A stretch of 64,000 bases of DNA from Zonotrichia leucophrys gambelii (taxonomy: Eukaryota; Chordata; Aves; Passeriformes; Passerellidae): the NCBI RefSeq assembly GCF_028769735.1, contig NC_088193.1, forward strand, positions 7,033,814 to 7,097,813, given 5' to 3'. The notes under the pieces were generated by a model. That model saw only the letters and a program-made list of their open reading frames with translations. It did not search any database and was not told the DNA's origin. Of the stretch, positions 36,940 to 48,108 are shown in pieces (position 1 is the stretch's first letter; each line of letters starts with the position of its first letter). The translations under genes were made by a program, and so were the position numbers.

Positions 36940-37330
36940 CGATGGGAACGGGCGGGAGCCCCGGGAGCGCATCTTTCCTGCCTGCCCGCCGGACGGGCTT
37001 CCCAAACCCCGGCAAGGATGCCAGGAGCGTGAGGGAAGGAGGCTGGAGGGGCGGCGGGATGGATTTTAAGAGAAGGAGGGGGATGGAAAGTCATAAAAGC
37101 GCTCGGAAAGTCGACTCGCCTTCGGCAGCGGGCACAGCCCGGGCGGCGCCGCTGCGCTGCGACTTGGGGCGCGCTCCGTGTTCCCTTCCAAAGGACACCC
37201 CCAAAAAACCCCACACCGACCTCTCTGCCCACCCCTCCCCAGCGGTCCGGCCTCTCCCCCCGCCAAAGCTCTCCCGCCGCCGGGCCGGGGCTGCGCGGAG
37301 CGGGGCGCGGAGGGGACGCGGCGCTCACCG
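36940..37330. promoter_or_regulatory. Downstream part of the p54 CpG island
   Basis: The CpG-dense sequence continues past the I54 donor into the first 400 bases of the p54 intron, including the 37120-37330 stretch rich in GCGC and CCGCC. Together with the promoter side it makes an island of about 1 kb. No additional exon is recognisable. Confidence 0.65.
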
Positions 37331-37398
37331 GGCGACGGGAAGAGCTCGATGTCCACCTTCTCCGTCTTGATGATGGTGAGATCCACGGCCGCCTTCAT
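37329..37398 (-). CDS. ETS1: ETS1 exon I54, first coding exon of the p54 form
   Basis: The start codon is at 37398-37396 in a good context (G at -3). There are 23 codons plus one base, then donor GTGAGC. The peptide is MKAAVDLTIIKTEKVDIELF followed by PSP. The SUMO-acceptor motif I-K-T-E (Lys15 in human) is present, here at Lys11. The peptide is exactly four residues shorter than the human p54 start as I remember it, lacking the KPTL segment between L7 and T12 of human. It joins exon III in phase 1, the same phase as exon beta. It lies in a CpG island and is driven from its own promoter. Confidence 0.95.
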
Positions 37399-37960
37399 GG
37401 CTGGGGCAGCGCCGCGGGGGCGTCGCGCCGGGAGCGGGGGGCGGCGGCTGAGCCCCGCCGAGCGCGGAGCGGGGCGCCCGGGGCAGCGCGGCCGGCGCTG
37501 CCTCCCTCCTCCCGCTGCTCTTCCTCCTTCTCCTCCTCCTCCTGCTTCTTCTCCTCCTCCTCCTTCCTTCCTTCCTTCCTTCCTCCCGCGCTCCTCGCTC
37601 CGCTCCCGCCTGCGCTGCGCTCCCCGCTCCGCTCCGCTTCGCCCGTCCCCGCCGCCGCCGCCCCGGCCGGGCTGAGCCGAGGGGAGGGCGCTGGGCCGGC
37701 CCCGAGCGGTGACAGCGGCCGAGGAACCGCCCCGCCCCGCCCCGGAGGCGGCACTGCCCGGCCCGGCGCTCCGGGGAGCGGAGCCGGCGCTGCCCGGCCC
37801 GGGGAACGGGGGAGCGGGGACAGCGCATCCAAGGGGGAACGGGGGAAAGGGGGCAGCGCATCCAGGGCGCCTCCGCCCCGACCTCTGCTCGCACCCCGGC
37901 CCCAAACACCACGGGATAAGAGTTTGAGCACGCTGGCTGCAGGCAGCCCTGGCTGAAGCC
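37399..37960 (-). promoter_or_regulatory. ETS1: p54 ETS1 promoter and 5' leader in a CpG island
   Basis: Sequence upstream of the I54 start codon is extremely CpG-rich, as part of an island from about 36940 to 37930. No TATA box is evident. GC boxes occur as overlapping CCGCCCC copies at about 37728-37744 and further CG-rich motifs to 37900. A purine-rich tract on the sense strand at 37500-37590 contains six tandem GGAA cores (37561-37584). This matches a TATA-less, Sp1-type promoter with many start sites. The exact transcription start cannot be placed from sequence alone. The reading frame stays open upstream of the ATG for about 670 bases. Confidence 0.8.
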
Positions 37961-40900
37961 GCTGCCCAAAACCGATGGTTCTTGAAACCGAGCCAGTTGT
38001 GTTCACCCTGCCTGTCTCGACATGAACCGCTGCCTTTCACACTCACCCCTTCGGCTCCCATCACCCCTTCATGCTCACATCATCTCCTCACATTTCCATC
38101 TCCCCTTCACACTCCCATCATCCTGCCTGGAGCAGCCTGATTCTCTCTCACCCACAAGCACATCCAAAGTCAGGGGCACAGCCAGGGCAGAGCAGTGCAC
38201 ACTGTGCTGTAGTGGATGACAGGCAGGGGGGCTGTTCCTGGCCTGCTTGGCAGAGGTGGGAGGCCAAAGAGAGTTGGGAACTGACTGGATAAAAAGCATC
38301 TTGAAGATGCAAGATGAGTGTCATGCCAGCACAGCATGCAGTTAACAGAAGAATATCGGTTTTCACATGAAGTCTGTTTGATTGTGTTTAGGTAGCATAA
38401 ACTTGAGACCACAAACGGCACAGCAGAAGGAGAGTATGACTCACAGATGTCAGCTTACCGGTACGGAGAAAAAAAGTCATTAGCAACCAGCTCTTGTGGT
38501 TCTGTCACTCCGAAAGTCTTTAACAGCTTCCGACCCAGCACAGATCAAGCTGCTCTCATCAAAGATGGGCTCAAGTGAGCACAGGCCTGCAGGAGCAGCT
38601 GCCCGGGGTCACAGCCGCTGCCCGGGGTCACAGCCACTGCCCAGCCCTCAGGATGGAGCAGGGTCCCGCTTGCAAACACCCCAAAACCTCCCGAGGCCCC
38701 GAAAGATGAGCTGCAGATGCAAACGCTGCAGCTCCCATCATTTCGTTTCTGCAGCAGGGCCTTGCTCAGCAGCACGGGCGTATTTATAGCAGGGACTTTG
38801 TGCAACTGAAAGAGCTGCGAGGCAGCCGGGGCCAGACAAGGAGAGGCGGCTCTGGCTGCACACACGGCTTTGCCAAGGCAGGCAGATCGAGCAGCAGGAG
38901 GGCTGAAATCTGGCAAAACTAGGCTGGGAGCTCCAGCCCCAAGTTCCTCTTCCTCACCCAGTGACAGCCTCTCACATTCCCAGTTTTTAAGGCAACGTTG
39001 TTTCCAATTTACTGGCAAGCTCAGTTCTGGACAGCCCATTCCTGCAGCAGTGGAGTGGGACCAGAGATTTGCTGTGATGAAAAACTTCCCTCCACTGATT
39101 CCCAGGGGCTCAGGAGAACCTGAGCTCAGACAGAGCACAGGGCTGGAAACCTCAGCTGGTGGTTTGAAACCTACCACAGGAATGAACCTGGAAATCCGAA
39201 GGTGGAAAGAGGATTGCTGCAAGGATAAAATGTGGTCCCTCCTCGGGACAGGATCATGTGCTTGCACCTGCCCTGGGTTTGGGTTTCTTTCCTGCCCGTA
39301 CAGCAACGATTGAAGGAAGAAACTACAGAGAGGAGATTTAGCAGAACGTTTCTAGTTGAAAATCAGAAGGGGATTCAGGAGAAACAGCTGCCTTTCTATC
39401 TGATCTGTGATCCCTCCAGAGCAGGCTTGGGCAGAGAAACCTGATGCAGTTATCAGAGCCCCCAGCCCTTCCCTTCGCTCCCCTTCCCTTCCTGCACTCC
39501 CAGGCTTGGATCCGGGCAGGGAGGGGAGGGCAGGGGGCTGCCTGGGGGTGCAGCTGCCTGGCAGAGCCATCAGAAAGCACCTGCGGTCCTGTGTATGGAA
39601 ATGACCCCGGCGGATCGCCCGCCCGCTCCGCGCGGCTGCAGCAAACCACAACCCCCGGAGCGAAACGGAGCAGGAGGCGCGCCGGGGTCACCGGGACCTG
39701 CCCAAACACAGCCTGGGACAGGCTGCTGGTGGCACACGGCACACGGCTGTCCTGGGCAGAGAGGCCCTGCAGGGAGCTGCCACAGATTGAGATGCAGCAA
39801 GAGGAGGCCCTGAGGCGTCTCTGCTTTAGCTTGGCCCCTGGGCTCCCCTTTTGGCTCTGCCGCTCCTGCAGTGTTACAGTCTCGAGGACTGGCTGAACTC
39901 CAGGGCACCTGTGCTGGAGATCCTTCTCTTCTGAACCAGGACAGAGGCTTTAATAAAGACCTTTCTCACAGCTTGTGGGGTTTTTATTAGGAGAGATCCA
40001 CACTCTCCTGGCATCCCAGTTGAGCCCTGATCCCACACTGATGGGATGACACTGAGCCCAGCTTGGTGCAGGATGGCTGCAGAGGAGCTCTGAGCTGTGT
40101 CTCACCCCCTTGTGCTTCCCCAAACCTCTGTCCCATTTTTCTGGTGCAATGCATGGCAACCCCTACATGCAGGGAAACTGGAAATGCTTCCAAAAGTAAC
40201 ACCAGGGCAAAAATCCCCAAAGGGGAGGAAAAGAGAGTGGCTGTGGACAGAGGTTTCCTCCCAGGGCAGCTGAATCTCTCCTTCGAACTCCATCCCAGCA
40301 GCCGCCTTAATTTGTGTTCACTTCAGAGCTGCAACATGAAAGCCCTGGCTCTGAGCTCCAGCTGAGCCGCTCAATGGCTCAGTGTTCGCAGAAGGCATGG
40401 AAGGAATCCATTGATTAGTTTCTTCAGCTGGGATGTGACCATTCCGAGTCCAAGACCTGCCAAACATGACTTCTCCTCAGCAACTGGTTCCTATTTGCTG
40501 CTCACAGGCTTTAGGAAAATCTTTCCTCTTGCCCATCCAAGTCTCACCCTCGTTTTCCACTGTGTCGTTAGGAACGTGAATATCCATTCAGGCTCCGTCG
40601 GGGAGGGAGGGAGGGAGGATGCCGGGCTGGAGAACGGCCCTGCAGCCCAAGGATGGGCGATAACCATCTGCCCTCCCTCCGCAGCGCAGCCCCACTGTTT
40701 GCAACCGCTGCAAACAAAGAGAGGATGGGCAGTAATGCTCCATTGTTCCCAGGGCCGCTGACTAACCTTGGGGTAACAGAACAAGAATAATGATTATTCA
40801 TTTAGCTCTGAGGAAAGGTGTTAGGAGAGCGGAGCCTTTGCTGTGATTTCCGAACGCAAGGACGGCTCTTCCATGACCTCTCTCCTGGCTGGGATGGCTC

Positions 40901-41252
40901 TTTCACTTCTCCATGGCCAAATTCACTCCTGTCCCAGCCCAGGGCAGCTGCTGGCTCTCCTTCAGATGCTGTAGAGCTGGGCCAGCTTCTCCTTTCCCTC
41001 GCATTTCCCCATTCTCATTGCAGCAGGAATTAGGTGTAACTTCTGGTCTGGAGAGGGAGCTTTTCCAAGCACTGCTGCTACCAAAACATGGGGTGAAATA
41101 CAAGGGCCACGTAATAACGTGGAGCATCCACCCAGCTGTAATGGCCAGGAAATGAAGAACACCATATCCAATTAAAACTGCAGGGGGATATTTATGGCAG
41201 AACGTAATTAGCCAAATTGGAGCCTTCCCCAAAACTGCCATGGGATTTTTAA

Positions 41253-41268
41253 TGACCGCGAGCGGTCA
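41253..41268. promoter_or_regulatory. Everted GGTCA repeat (possible nuclear receptor site)
   Basis: TGACCGCGAGCGGTCA is a 7+7 inverted repeat around a GA spacer. As hormone receptor half-sites it is TGACC, six bases, GGTCA, an ER6 layout. It lies in AT-rich sequence that includes AATTAGCC and GTAAACA, which could be a conserved element. Function is not shown. Confidence 0.35.
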
Positions 41269-43589
41269 GGGATTGGGTTTGATGTTTTGTCAAGTAAACA
41301 ATACCCAGAGGGCATGAGACAAAAATCAGGAGCAAAGGGGAAAGGAAAAAGAAAAAAAATAAAAAAACAAAAAAACTGTCCTGCAATTCCAGGGAGAAAC
41401 GGAGACATGAAAGGATTTATCGTAACGGGGACATTGTTGGAAAGAGCAGCAGCCAGCCACCAGTCCAAGAAAGGAAAGAGCAGGGAGGTGGCCCTGGGTG
41501 TGGAGGTGGCCCTGTGCAATGAGAGGAAAGAGCAGGCAGCTGCCGCGGCCGTTCCCCCGGGAGATACCTTTCCTGGAATTTAAAATGATACGAGAATTTC
41601 TTTCAAGCGCCGTAATAGCTGGGAAGCATTGGAGTATTTTGGTAAGAGGAGGCTGGGTTAGCCCCGCTGACTCCATCCAGCTCCCGTTTTTGGCTAGGGC
41701 ATGAAGCAGAGCTCGTTGGTGGCACGGACTGTGGGACCCGCTCCAGAGCCAGCTCAGGGGCCCGGGGGGGTGACCGGACCCCAGTGCGGCCCCTGGGGTC
41801 CGGAGGCACGGCCAGAGCCCCAGGCTGGGCGCTGGGGGCAGGAGAGCAGGGCAGTGCTCCCGCTGGGGTGCCCAGCCTGGCCCATCAATGCCCTCCTGTC
41901 AGAGCCTGTCCCCGGGCTGCGAGCCTCCGCGGCTCCTGCTCTCATTAACTCCCGCCGGGGAGGGCTCACAAAAGCCGCTTTGTGGCCAGCGGGGGTCAGG
42001 GCCCGGCACACAGAGCCCCGTGGCTGCCACAGCCCTGTCACACACCCGGGACCCGAGAGCCTCTCAGGCTGCCCCAGCATCTCCAATGCCTCCGTTCCTG
42101 CCTTCCCAGGGTGCTGATCCCGCACCTGAGGAGCTGCTCCGGGCTCTGGCAGTGCCATACCGATAGGAATGCCCTGGCAGGGCAGCTGGCACTCCCTCGT
42201 GTCCCTGCTGGGAGCAGGGGCTGCATGGAAAATCCTCCTAAGCTGCTCTGCAGCCCTGTTTGCTCTCAGGACATCTTCCCCCTCCCCTCAAGTCACAGCT
42301 CCGGGCTCTGGGCAAACACATCCTGAAGGGTTTTGCTGCTGAACTCCCGATATTCCCAATTAAAACAGACACGTGCAGCCAATATTCATCAAATCCCACC
42401 TGCAGGACACCTCTCTGCCTTTGCTCATATCTCCTGGCTCGGATCTCTCTCCTTCAGAGCACAAACAAAGCAGCCAGCTCAGGTTTAAGAAGCACAGCTC
42501 TGCTTGTGGCTGTGCTCTTGGCATCTACCAGTCTCTCCTCACTGAACTGATCCCTGGTAGCCCTTGAAATTCTCTCCCCTGGGATACATGGGGGGATTAC
42601 AAAGGAGAGCCAAAGGAATCATTGCTCATAAATGGTCTCCTGACAGCCAGAATGTGATCACTGATGCTTATCTGCACTTTCCATCTTTCAAAAACCCATC
42701 ACCACCAAAACACCACCCACTTCTTCACCAAACACCGAGGAACAGCCACATTGCACTTTATCAAGGTCCAAGAGACACACCAGCACCTCCCAAGGGAGGT
42801 CAGGCCAGCCCCAAGCTCTGGTGTAGAACCCACAGCCTGAGAAGTGGCAGCCACCAGGACAATGCCATGCTGGCAGCCAGTTGGAAGTGCTCAGCCCAGG
42901 AAAATAAACCACAGGCCTGCAGTGACCCCCGGGTTAACACCGGGGCCAGGACAGAGGGGTTCAAGTGATGGAAGTTTAATTCCTGGCCAATATTTCCACC
43001 TTTGTGCCTCCATCCCTTTTTTTAATGACATTTTCTCCCTTCCCAAGGAGCTGGGGGTTCAGCAGCCACAAAGGAAAAGCTCAGGGGCTGGGGACTGTGA
43101 TGGGATCTCTCCAGAGACAGATTTAGCAGAGAGGACTGGGATTTCCATCCCCTGTTCCACAGGACCCTGGAAGGCACAACCAACCAAGATGCAGCAAGGA
43201 AGGTCCCTCCATCCCCAAGCACTGTCCTGCCAAGGCCACGAGGTAACAGGTGCACACCAGAGAGATAATTCAGAGATGGGCACGATTATCCCACATGCAT
43301 CGTGCCCAGAGCACGGAAATTCCAGAAGGAGATAGAGCTGCCATTCCCAGAGAGGCTCTGCCAGCAGAGGCACCCCCAGCACCGCTCCTGGCTGAGGATC
43401 CTCAAAGAGGAAAAACCCTCTCCCGGCGCTGGAAACCTCCTCTCCCGCAATTGTCCGCGCTTGGCAACCTGGCCTGGCAGTGAATAAGCGCCAGGGAAAT
43501 ATTCCTCCCTACACGTGTTTGGGTTTTTCGGGGTGGTTTTCTTGGCCACAGTTCCTGGCTCTGCAACAATGCCCGGCTTGTTCGGGCCC

Positions 43590-43880
43590 GCGCTGCAGGG
43601 CAGCCTTGAATAGATCTGTCTAAAATTATAAGCGGGCAGCCCCTGGGCTCTGCGAGATCACAGAGCCCACGCTGGGGCTGAACAAAGCCCCCGCTATTTC
43701 CCAACAATTAGGCCGGCTAAAAGGACATCTATCTCCTGCCGTCGGAGCCACCACGTGCCTCCCAGCCAGCCCATTGTGCCGCTAATTAAATAACACGCCT
43801 CTCTCCCCGGGAGCGTCTCCCGATTAGCCCGCCGAGGCCCTAAATCCTTGCGGGTGTGAATGGGAGCAGACAGCTGCTGG
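43590..43880. promoter_or_regulatory. Candidate conserved noncoding element
   Basis: This unusual mixture of AT-rich homeodomain-like words (GCTAATTAAATAA, CAACAATTAGG) and CpG words (GGGCCCGCGCTGC, CGTCGG) has no repeat similarity and contains CACGTG near 43753. Its texture is that of a conserved enhancer, but only alignment with other birds could tell. Confidence 0.3.
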
Positions 43881-43954
43881 GTTGTCAGGGAACTGCGGCT
43901 GCCGAGGGGACACGGTCACCCCGGGACAGCCACGGCAGCGGCACCGAGGATTTC

Positions 43955-44008
43955 TGGGGTTTTAGGGACCTTAGAGCTCATCCAGTGCCAGCCCTGCCAT
44001 GGGTTCTG
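43955..44008 (-). repeat. Possible CR1 remnant
   Basis: The words GGGACCTTAGAGCTCATCCA and CCCTGCCATGGG match the start of an antisense CR1 end. It is only about 50 bases. Confidence 0.45.
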
Positions 44009-44095
44009 TGAGATGCAAAGCTGAGTTTCGTGTCAGGTACAAACAGGCGACGTGTGTACTTGTGAATGCAAATGTGTGGACACCAACAATGGGAC

Positions 44096-44846
44096 AGTTG
44101 TGAATTCTAATAATAACTCAGGAAAATAAAGCATGGAAAAAGGCCTTTGAACCTATCTTTTGTTTGCAATTAACCCTGGTTGATTTAGGAGCATTGGAAT
44201 TAAGGTGTTAAAGATGTTGCTTTTTGCTTGCATTTAATCCATAAAGGGCTCTGCAATAATTACCTTTTGAAGTATAATTTTAGAATATTACTTGTGTCCT
44301 TGAAACTATAGCTTTGGGATATATATAAAGGAAATATGCTTATCTCACACCTTATTGAAGCAGAGGAAAACAGTTTGAGAAAGGAAGGTGAACATCACCT
44401 CAAGGGTTTATGGTTTCGACCAAAGGGAAGCTGGACATCACTGTTATGAGATTTAGAGTCTCTGCAATTAAAAGGTGGACACACATCTGGGGAGCTGGAC
44501 CCCACCAGATGGGATTCGTTTTTCTTCTTTCAGAAACTGGACCATCACCATCTGGGGATACTCCTTTGAGATACACCCCGAGAAACTAAAATCACAATAG
44601 TAATAATTTGTGATGTAATAATTTGGAATAAAAATTGCTGATGAGTAAAAGATTGGAAATAGAAACTGCTGAAAAAAAGCTAATGAGTACCCCTATAAAT
44701 ACCTGTAACCCTCAATTATGGGTGTGCAGTTGGTGGGAAAACTTCCCCCACTGTACCCAGCGCTGTATTGCTCATACTTTACCATATTAAATAATAAATT
44801 GATGGCTGCTTGAATATTGGCCTAGTCAAGCTTCTTATTCATAACA
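44096..44846 (+). mobile_element. Probable solo LTR of an ERVL-like endogenous retrovirus
   Basis: An AT-rich block of about 750 bases contrasts sharply with its GC-rich surroundings. It has a TATAAAT box at 44694-44700, an AATAAA signal at 44793-44798 and a 3' terminus TATTCATAACA. The 5' end GTTGTGAATTCT is roughly the inverse of that terminus. An internal TGTTATGA at 44442 is a perfect 8-base match and gives an alternative 405-base LTR. No target-site duplication is clear and no retroviral genes remain. Plus orientation, antisense to ETS1. Confidence 0.65.
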
Positions 44847-44854
44847 GCTATGCT

Positions 44855-45060
44855 GTTCCAGGCTGCTCCAAGCCTGGCTTTGGACACTTCAGGGATCCAG
44901 GGGCAGCCACAGCTTCTTTGTGCCAGGGCCTGCCCACCCTCCCAGGGGTGAACTCCGTCCCAACATCCCATCAAACCCAGCCTGCTCCAGGCTGAAGCCT
45001 CATCCCATCCTCAGGAAGCTGCTGGGATCCAGGAGGGCTCAGCACACTCTGTTTCTCCAT
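44855..45060 (-). repeat. CR1 LINE fragment
   Basis: The sequence GTTCCAGGCTGCTCCAAGCC and the GGGATCCAGGGGCAGCCACA and GTGCCAGGGCCTGCCCACCC blocks are antisense CR1. It begins directly after the LTR and lacks the extreme CR1 3' end. Confidence 0.85.
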
Positions 45061-48000
45061 CCACCTCCCAGCTGCCGTGAAAACAGATGAGTTATTTATT
45101 ATTTTGCATGCTTTGCTGGTGGTTGGAAGAAAATATCAGATGCAAATGTTTCTTCTAAATATGTTCCTGGCTGATACAGACAAGTTTGTTGTAGGGCTTT
45201 TTTTTTTTTTTTTCTTTTCCCACACTTCTCATTGGGTTAAAGCAGTGGAAAGAAAATAAACAAGGAAAATGTTGTGTCATTCAACCAGAGCTAAAGCTTT
45301 CTATTTTTGCACTTTTAATATGGGAAGGAATTGCAAAATGGAAAAAAAAAAGGCCTATTAAAAGTAATTTGTTAACAAGCTCTTTTCACCCAGTTAGTTC
45401 ACCTCCTCTAGGAGGATTCTGTGGGAGGGGAAGGTCTTGGATAAGGATGAGGCCAAAGGGAAGCTGGAAAGCTGATTTGTGTTCTGTGAGATGAAACAGA
45501 ATAACCTCTGGGGCTTGGGGTTTCCTTCCAATCCCAAAAGGAGTTCTGGGAAGTGAAGAAAATCCATTCAGATGATGCATCAAACACCCCAGGGCTGCCT
45601 CAAATGTCCTTGGCCACCACAGCCATCCCTGGGGAGGTGGACATGGACCTGAACACCCAACCTGCAGCAGCTGGAGCCAAAAGGCACAGCAGGATTTTCT
45701 GCCCATCCCAGCCCTGCTCCTCGGGCTGAGCTCCAGCACAACAGCCCAGAGCTCCTAAATCACTCCAGATGTTCAGCACCTTTCCTCACACGCTCCCGAG
45801 ACCCGGAAGAAATTCAGTTCCCTTCTGTCAAGGCCCCAGTCAGCAATAGTTGCAAATATCCCTTTTACCCCCTTTAAATCATCATTTCCCACCTCTGGCT
45901 ATTTCAATCATCATTTTCACACTGGGAGAGCCTGGCTGGAGGACTGGGAAGGTAGGGCAGCAGATTAATGAGCTGATTTCCTGTGGACCTGCAGCTCCAG
46001 GCTGGAAACAGCTGGACCTGCTGCTCCATCCACTCAAGGAAAACACAAAATCCCCATTCCTCATCCCTTGTGGAGAGGAGGCAGCGGGAGGAAGGACACA
46101 GAGGAAGAGGAGGCAGAGCTTGGTTGTGTTCTAATGGCAACCAAAGCTGGCTCCTGTTTTCCAAACCCACCCTGGGAAGTGGCTCCTGATGGAGCTTGGA
46201 TGGGAAAAATCTTCTGGGAAGCTTTGGGAATGCATCAGGGAATTATTAATCAGTGTAAGTGCACACCCACAGGGGTTCACTGCAAAAGCACACGGATCAA
46301 CTTGATGCACGCTGCTGTTGAAATCATATTTGCCCTGCACTCAGGAAATGCAAAGGTTTTACACCAAATAACCAAATTTTACAGGGATGCGTCCACAGGG
46401 CCAGGAAAAACATCATTAAAAGAGAAGGGGCTACACAGGAGCCCAGCCCTAAAGCCAGTTTAACATAACCCAGGAGCAGCCTCCTGAGCCCTCCAGCAGC
46501 TTCAAACCCCACAGGCAGGTCTGAGAGCTCCATTCATCCCAAACTCTCAAATAAAGGGCAGGAGCCAAGAAAAAGCTGCCTCCCCTCACCCAGCCAGTGC
46601 CCTGCATCCCAAAGCTCTGGGAATGGCTCCACAGCCACTTGATTAATAAGGGCCCAGGGGGGGAAAACCGTTTATATAACCTCGTCTTCTCTAAACTTCC
46701 TAAGTGCTTCAGAAAGTGGCTGCCCTGGAAACCCAAACTGGAAACGAAAAATATTATCCTGCCATTTATAAACATCCCTGGTGCTAATGAAGTGAGGGGC
46801 AGCAGTGACGGCCAGCGAGGGTGAGGTGCTCTTGGCAGGCGTGGGAGAGCCCCAAAACCCTGACTTCAGGTGGCTGTGGAGGGGAGAGTGCTCCCACCAT
46901 GATCCAGAGCCACTGGAGCAGGGATTTGGGAAGGGGGATGGCAGTGGAAGTGTGGCTGTGCTAAATGCAGGGGCAAATGGAAGGGGAGAAGGGCAGGGTG
47001 GTCACAGCCAGGCAGCAGCAGGTGGGTGAGAGCTCTCAAATCATTCCCTGAGCAGCACATCCTGCTCCTGGAAAGCAGGGAGGGAATTTCGGTGCTTGCT
47101 GCACTCCACACTCTGTGGGATGAACTGCCCAGGCCAGGCTGCTCATTTACAGCTGTTTACACCACTGTGCTCTGAATAAACACAGATCAACCCAAATTTA
47201 GCTCCTGGGTTCAACCACCCTGCTCCTCACAGCCCCTCAGCCACACATCCCAAGCAGAGCCAGGACAGCAGAGCACTGCAGCCCATTTCTCCATCTGCTT
47301 TCCCTGCTGGCATTTCCCACGGAGATTTGTTTGTACATCAGCACCAGAAAACGCTGAGGTTTGGCTGGAAATATTTGGATTTGGTTTTGACAAAATATTG
47401 ATGATTTCCGCCCAACAATCTGTCAGTTTTGGCAGCAAGAAGGAGAAAAGAGGAAAAAAAAGAGAAGTTTTTTTCTCAAGATATGGGGACTGAGCTGACA
47501 CCCAGCCTGGGACTCGGCACAAGGAGGAGGCAAAGCAAAGCTACTGGGCTGCCTCATTATCCTGTCAGTCTGATTACTGCTCCTGCTTGCACAGAGTAGC
47601 TCCTTGCCTGCATGGAAGCACAGCCAGAGCTGCCAGACACACAAGGCCTCTGCTCTCCTGGGGTCAGGCAGGGGCTGGATGCAAAGCAGGGCAAGAGCAG
47701 CTCTGGTCCCTCTGGAGATGTCATAGGTACCCCAGGGGAGTTGGTGGTGAGGAGCTGGTCCAGGGCAGGAGAGATGCCAGCTTTGTTTCCATCACTGCCT
47801 TCCAGAATTAGTCCTGTCTCTGGAGTCTGGAAAACTGGGTTGAAATCTCCCAAGTGCAGACTCTTCTGCAAGATGCCTGGAACTGACCAAATTAGAATTT
47901 TTCCATGAACAGGCTCCCTTGGGGCATCTCTTCCTTTTTTCCTTTTCTACCTCAGTGCTGACATCAGTTTGAGCAAGCAAGAGCTCCCTGGCCCAACTTG

Positions 48001-48076
48001 AACCTCAGATGTGGAGAGTGAATCACACAGACCTGGGAGAAAGGCATTCCTGACTTCTGAAATAGAACTGCTGCTG

Positions 48077-48108
48077 AGTTAAGGAGAATTTAACAGTTCT
48101 CCTTAACT
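48077..48108. repeat. 12-base perfect inverted repeat
   Basis: AGTTAAGGAGAA and TTCTCCTTAACT flank an 8-base spacer, giving a compact hairpin. No gene adjoins it. Confidence 0.8.

Larger units (their letters stand above)
14132..37328 (-). other. Intron between I54 and exon III
   Basis: This 23.2 kb intron is the first of the p54 form and also the distal half of the p68 beta-III intron. It holds CR1 copies, the GGAT array at 18533-18972, the GGGAT array at 21547-21652, several minisatellites and two CpG-rich patches (23690-24220 and 27480-28400). Stretches 15750-18500, 25050-27480 and 32900-36900 have only chance open frames. Some AT-rich parts (25060-25140, 17100-17130) look like possible conserved noncoding elements but cannot be judged without alignment. 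Confidence 0.85.
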
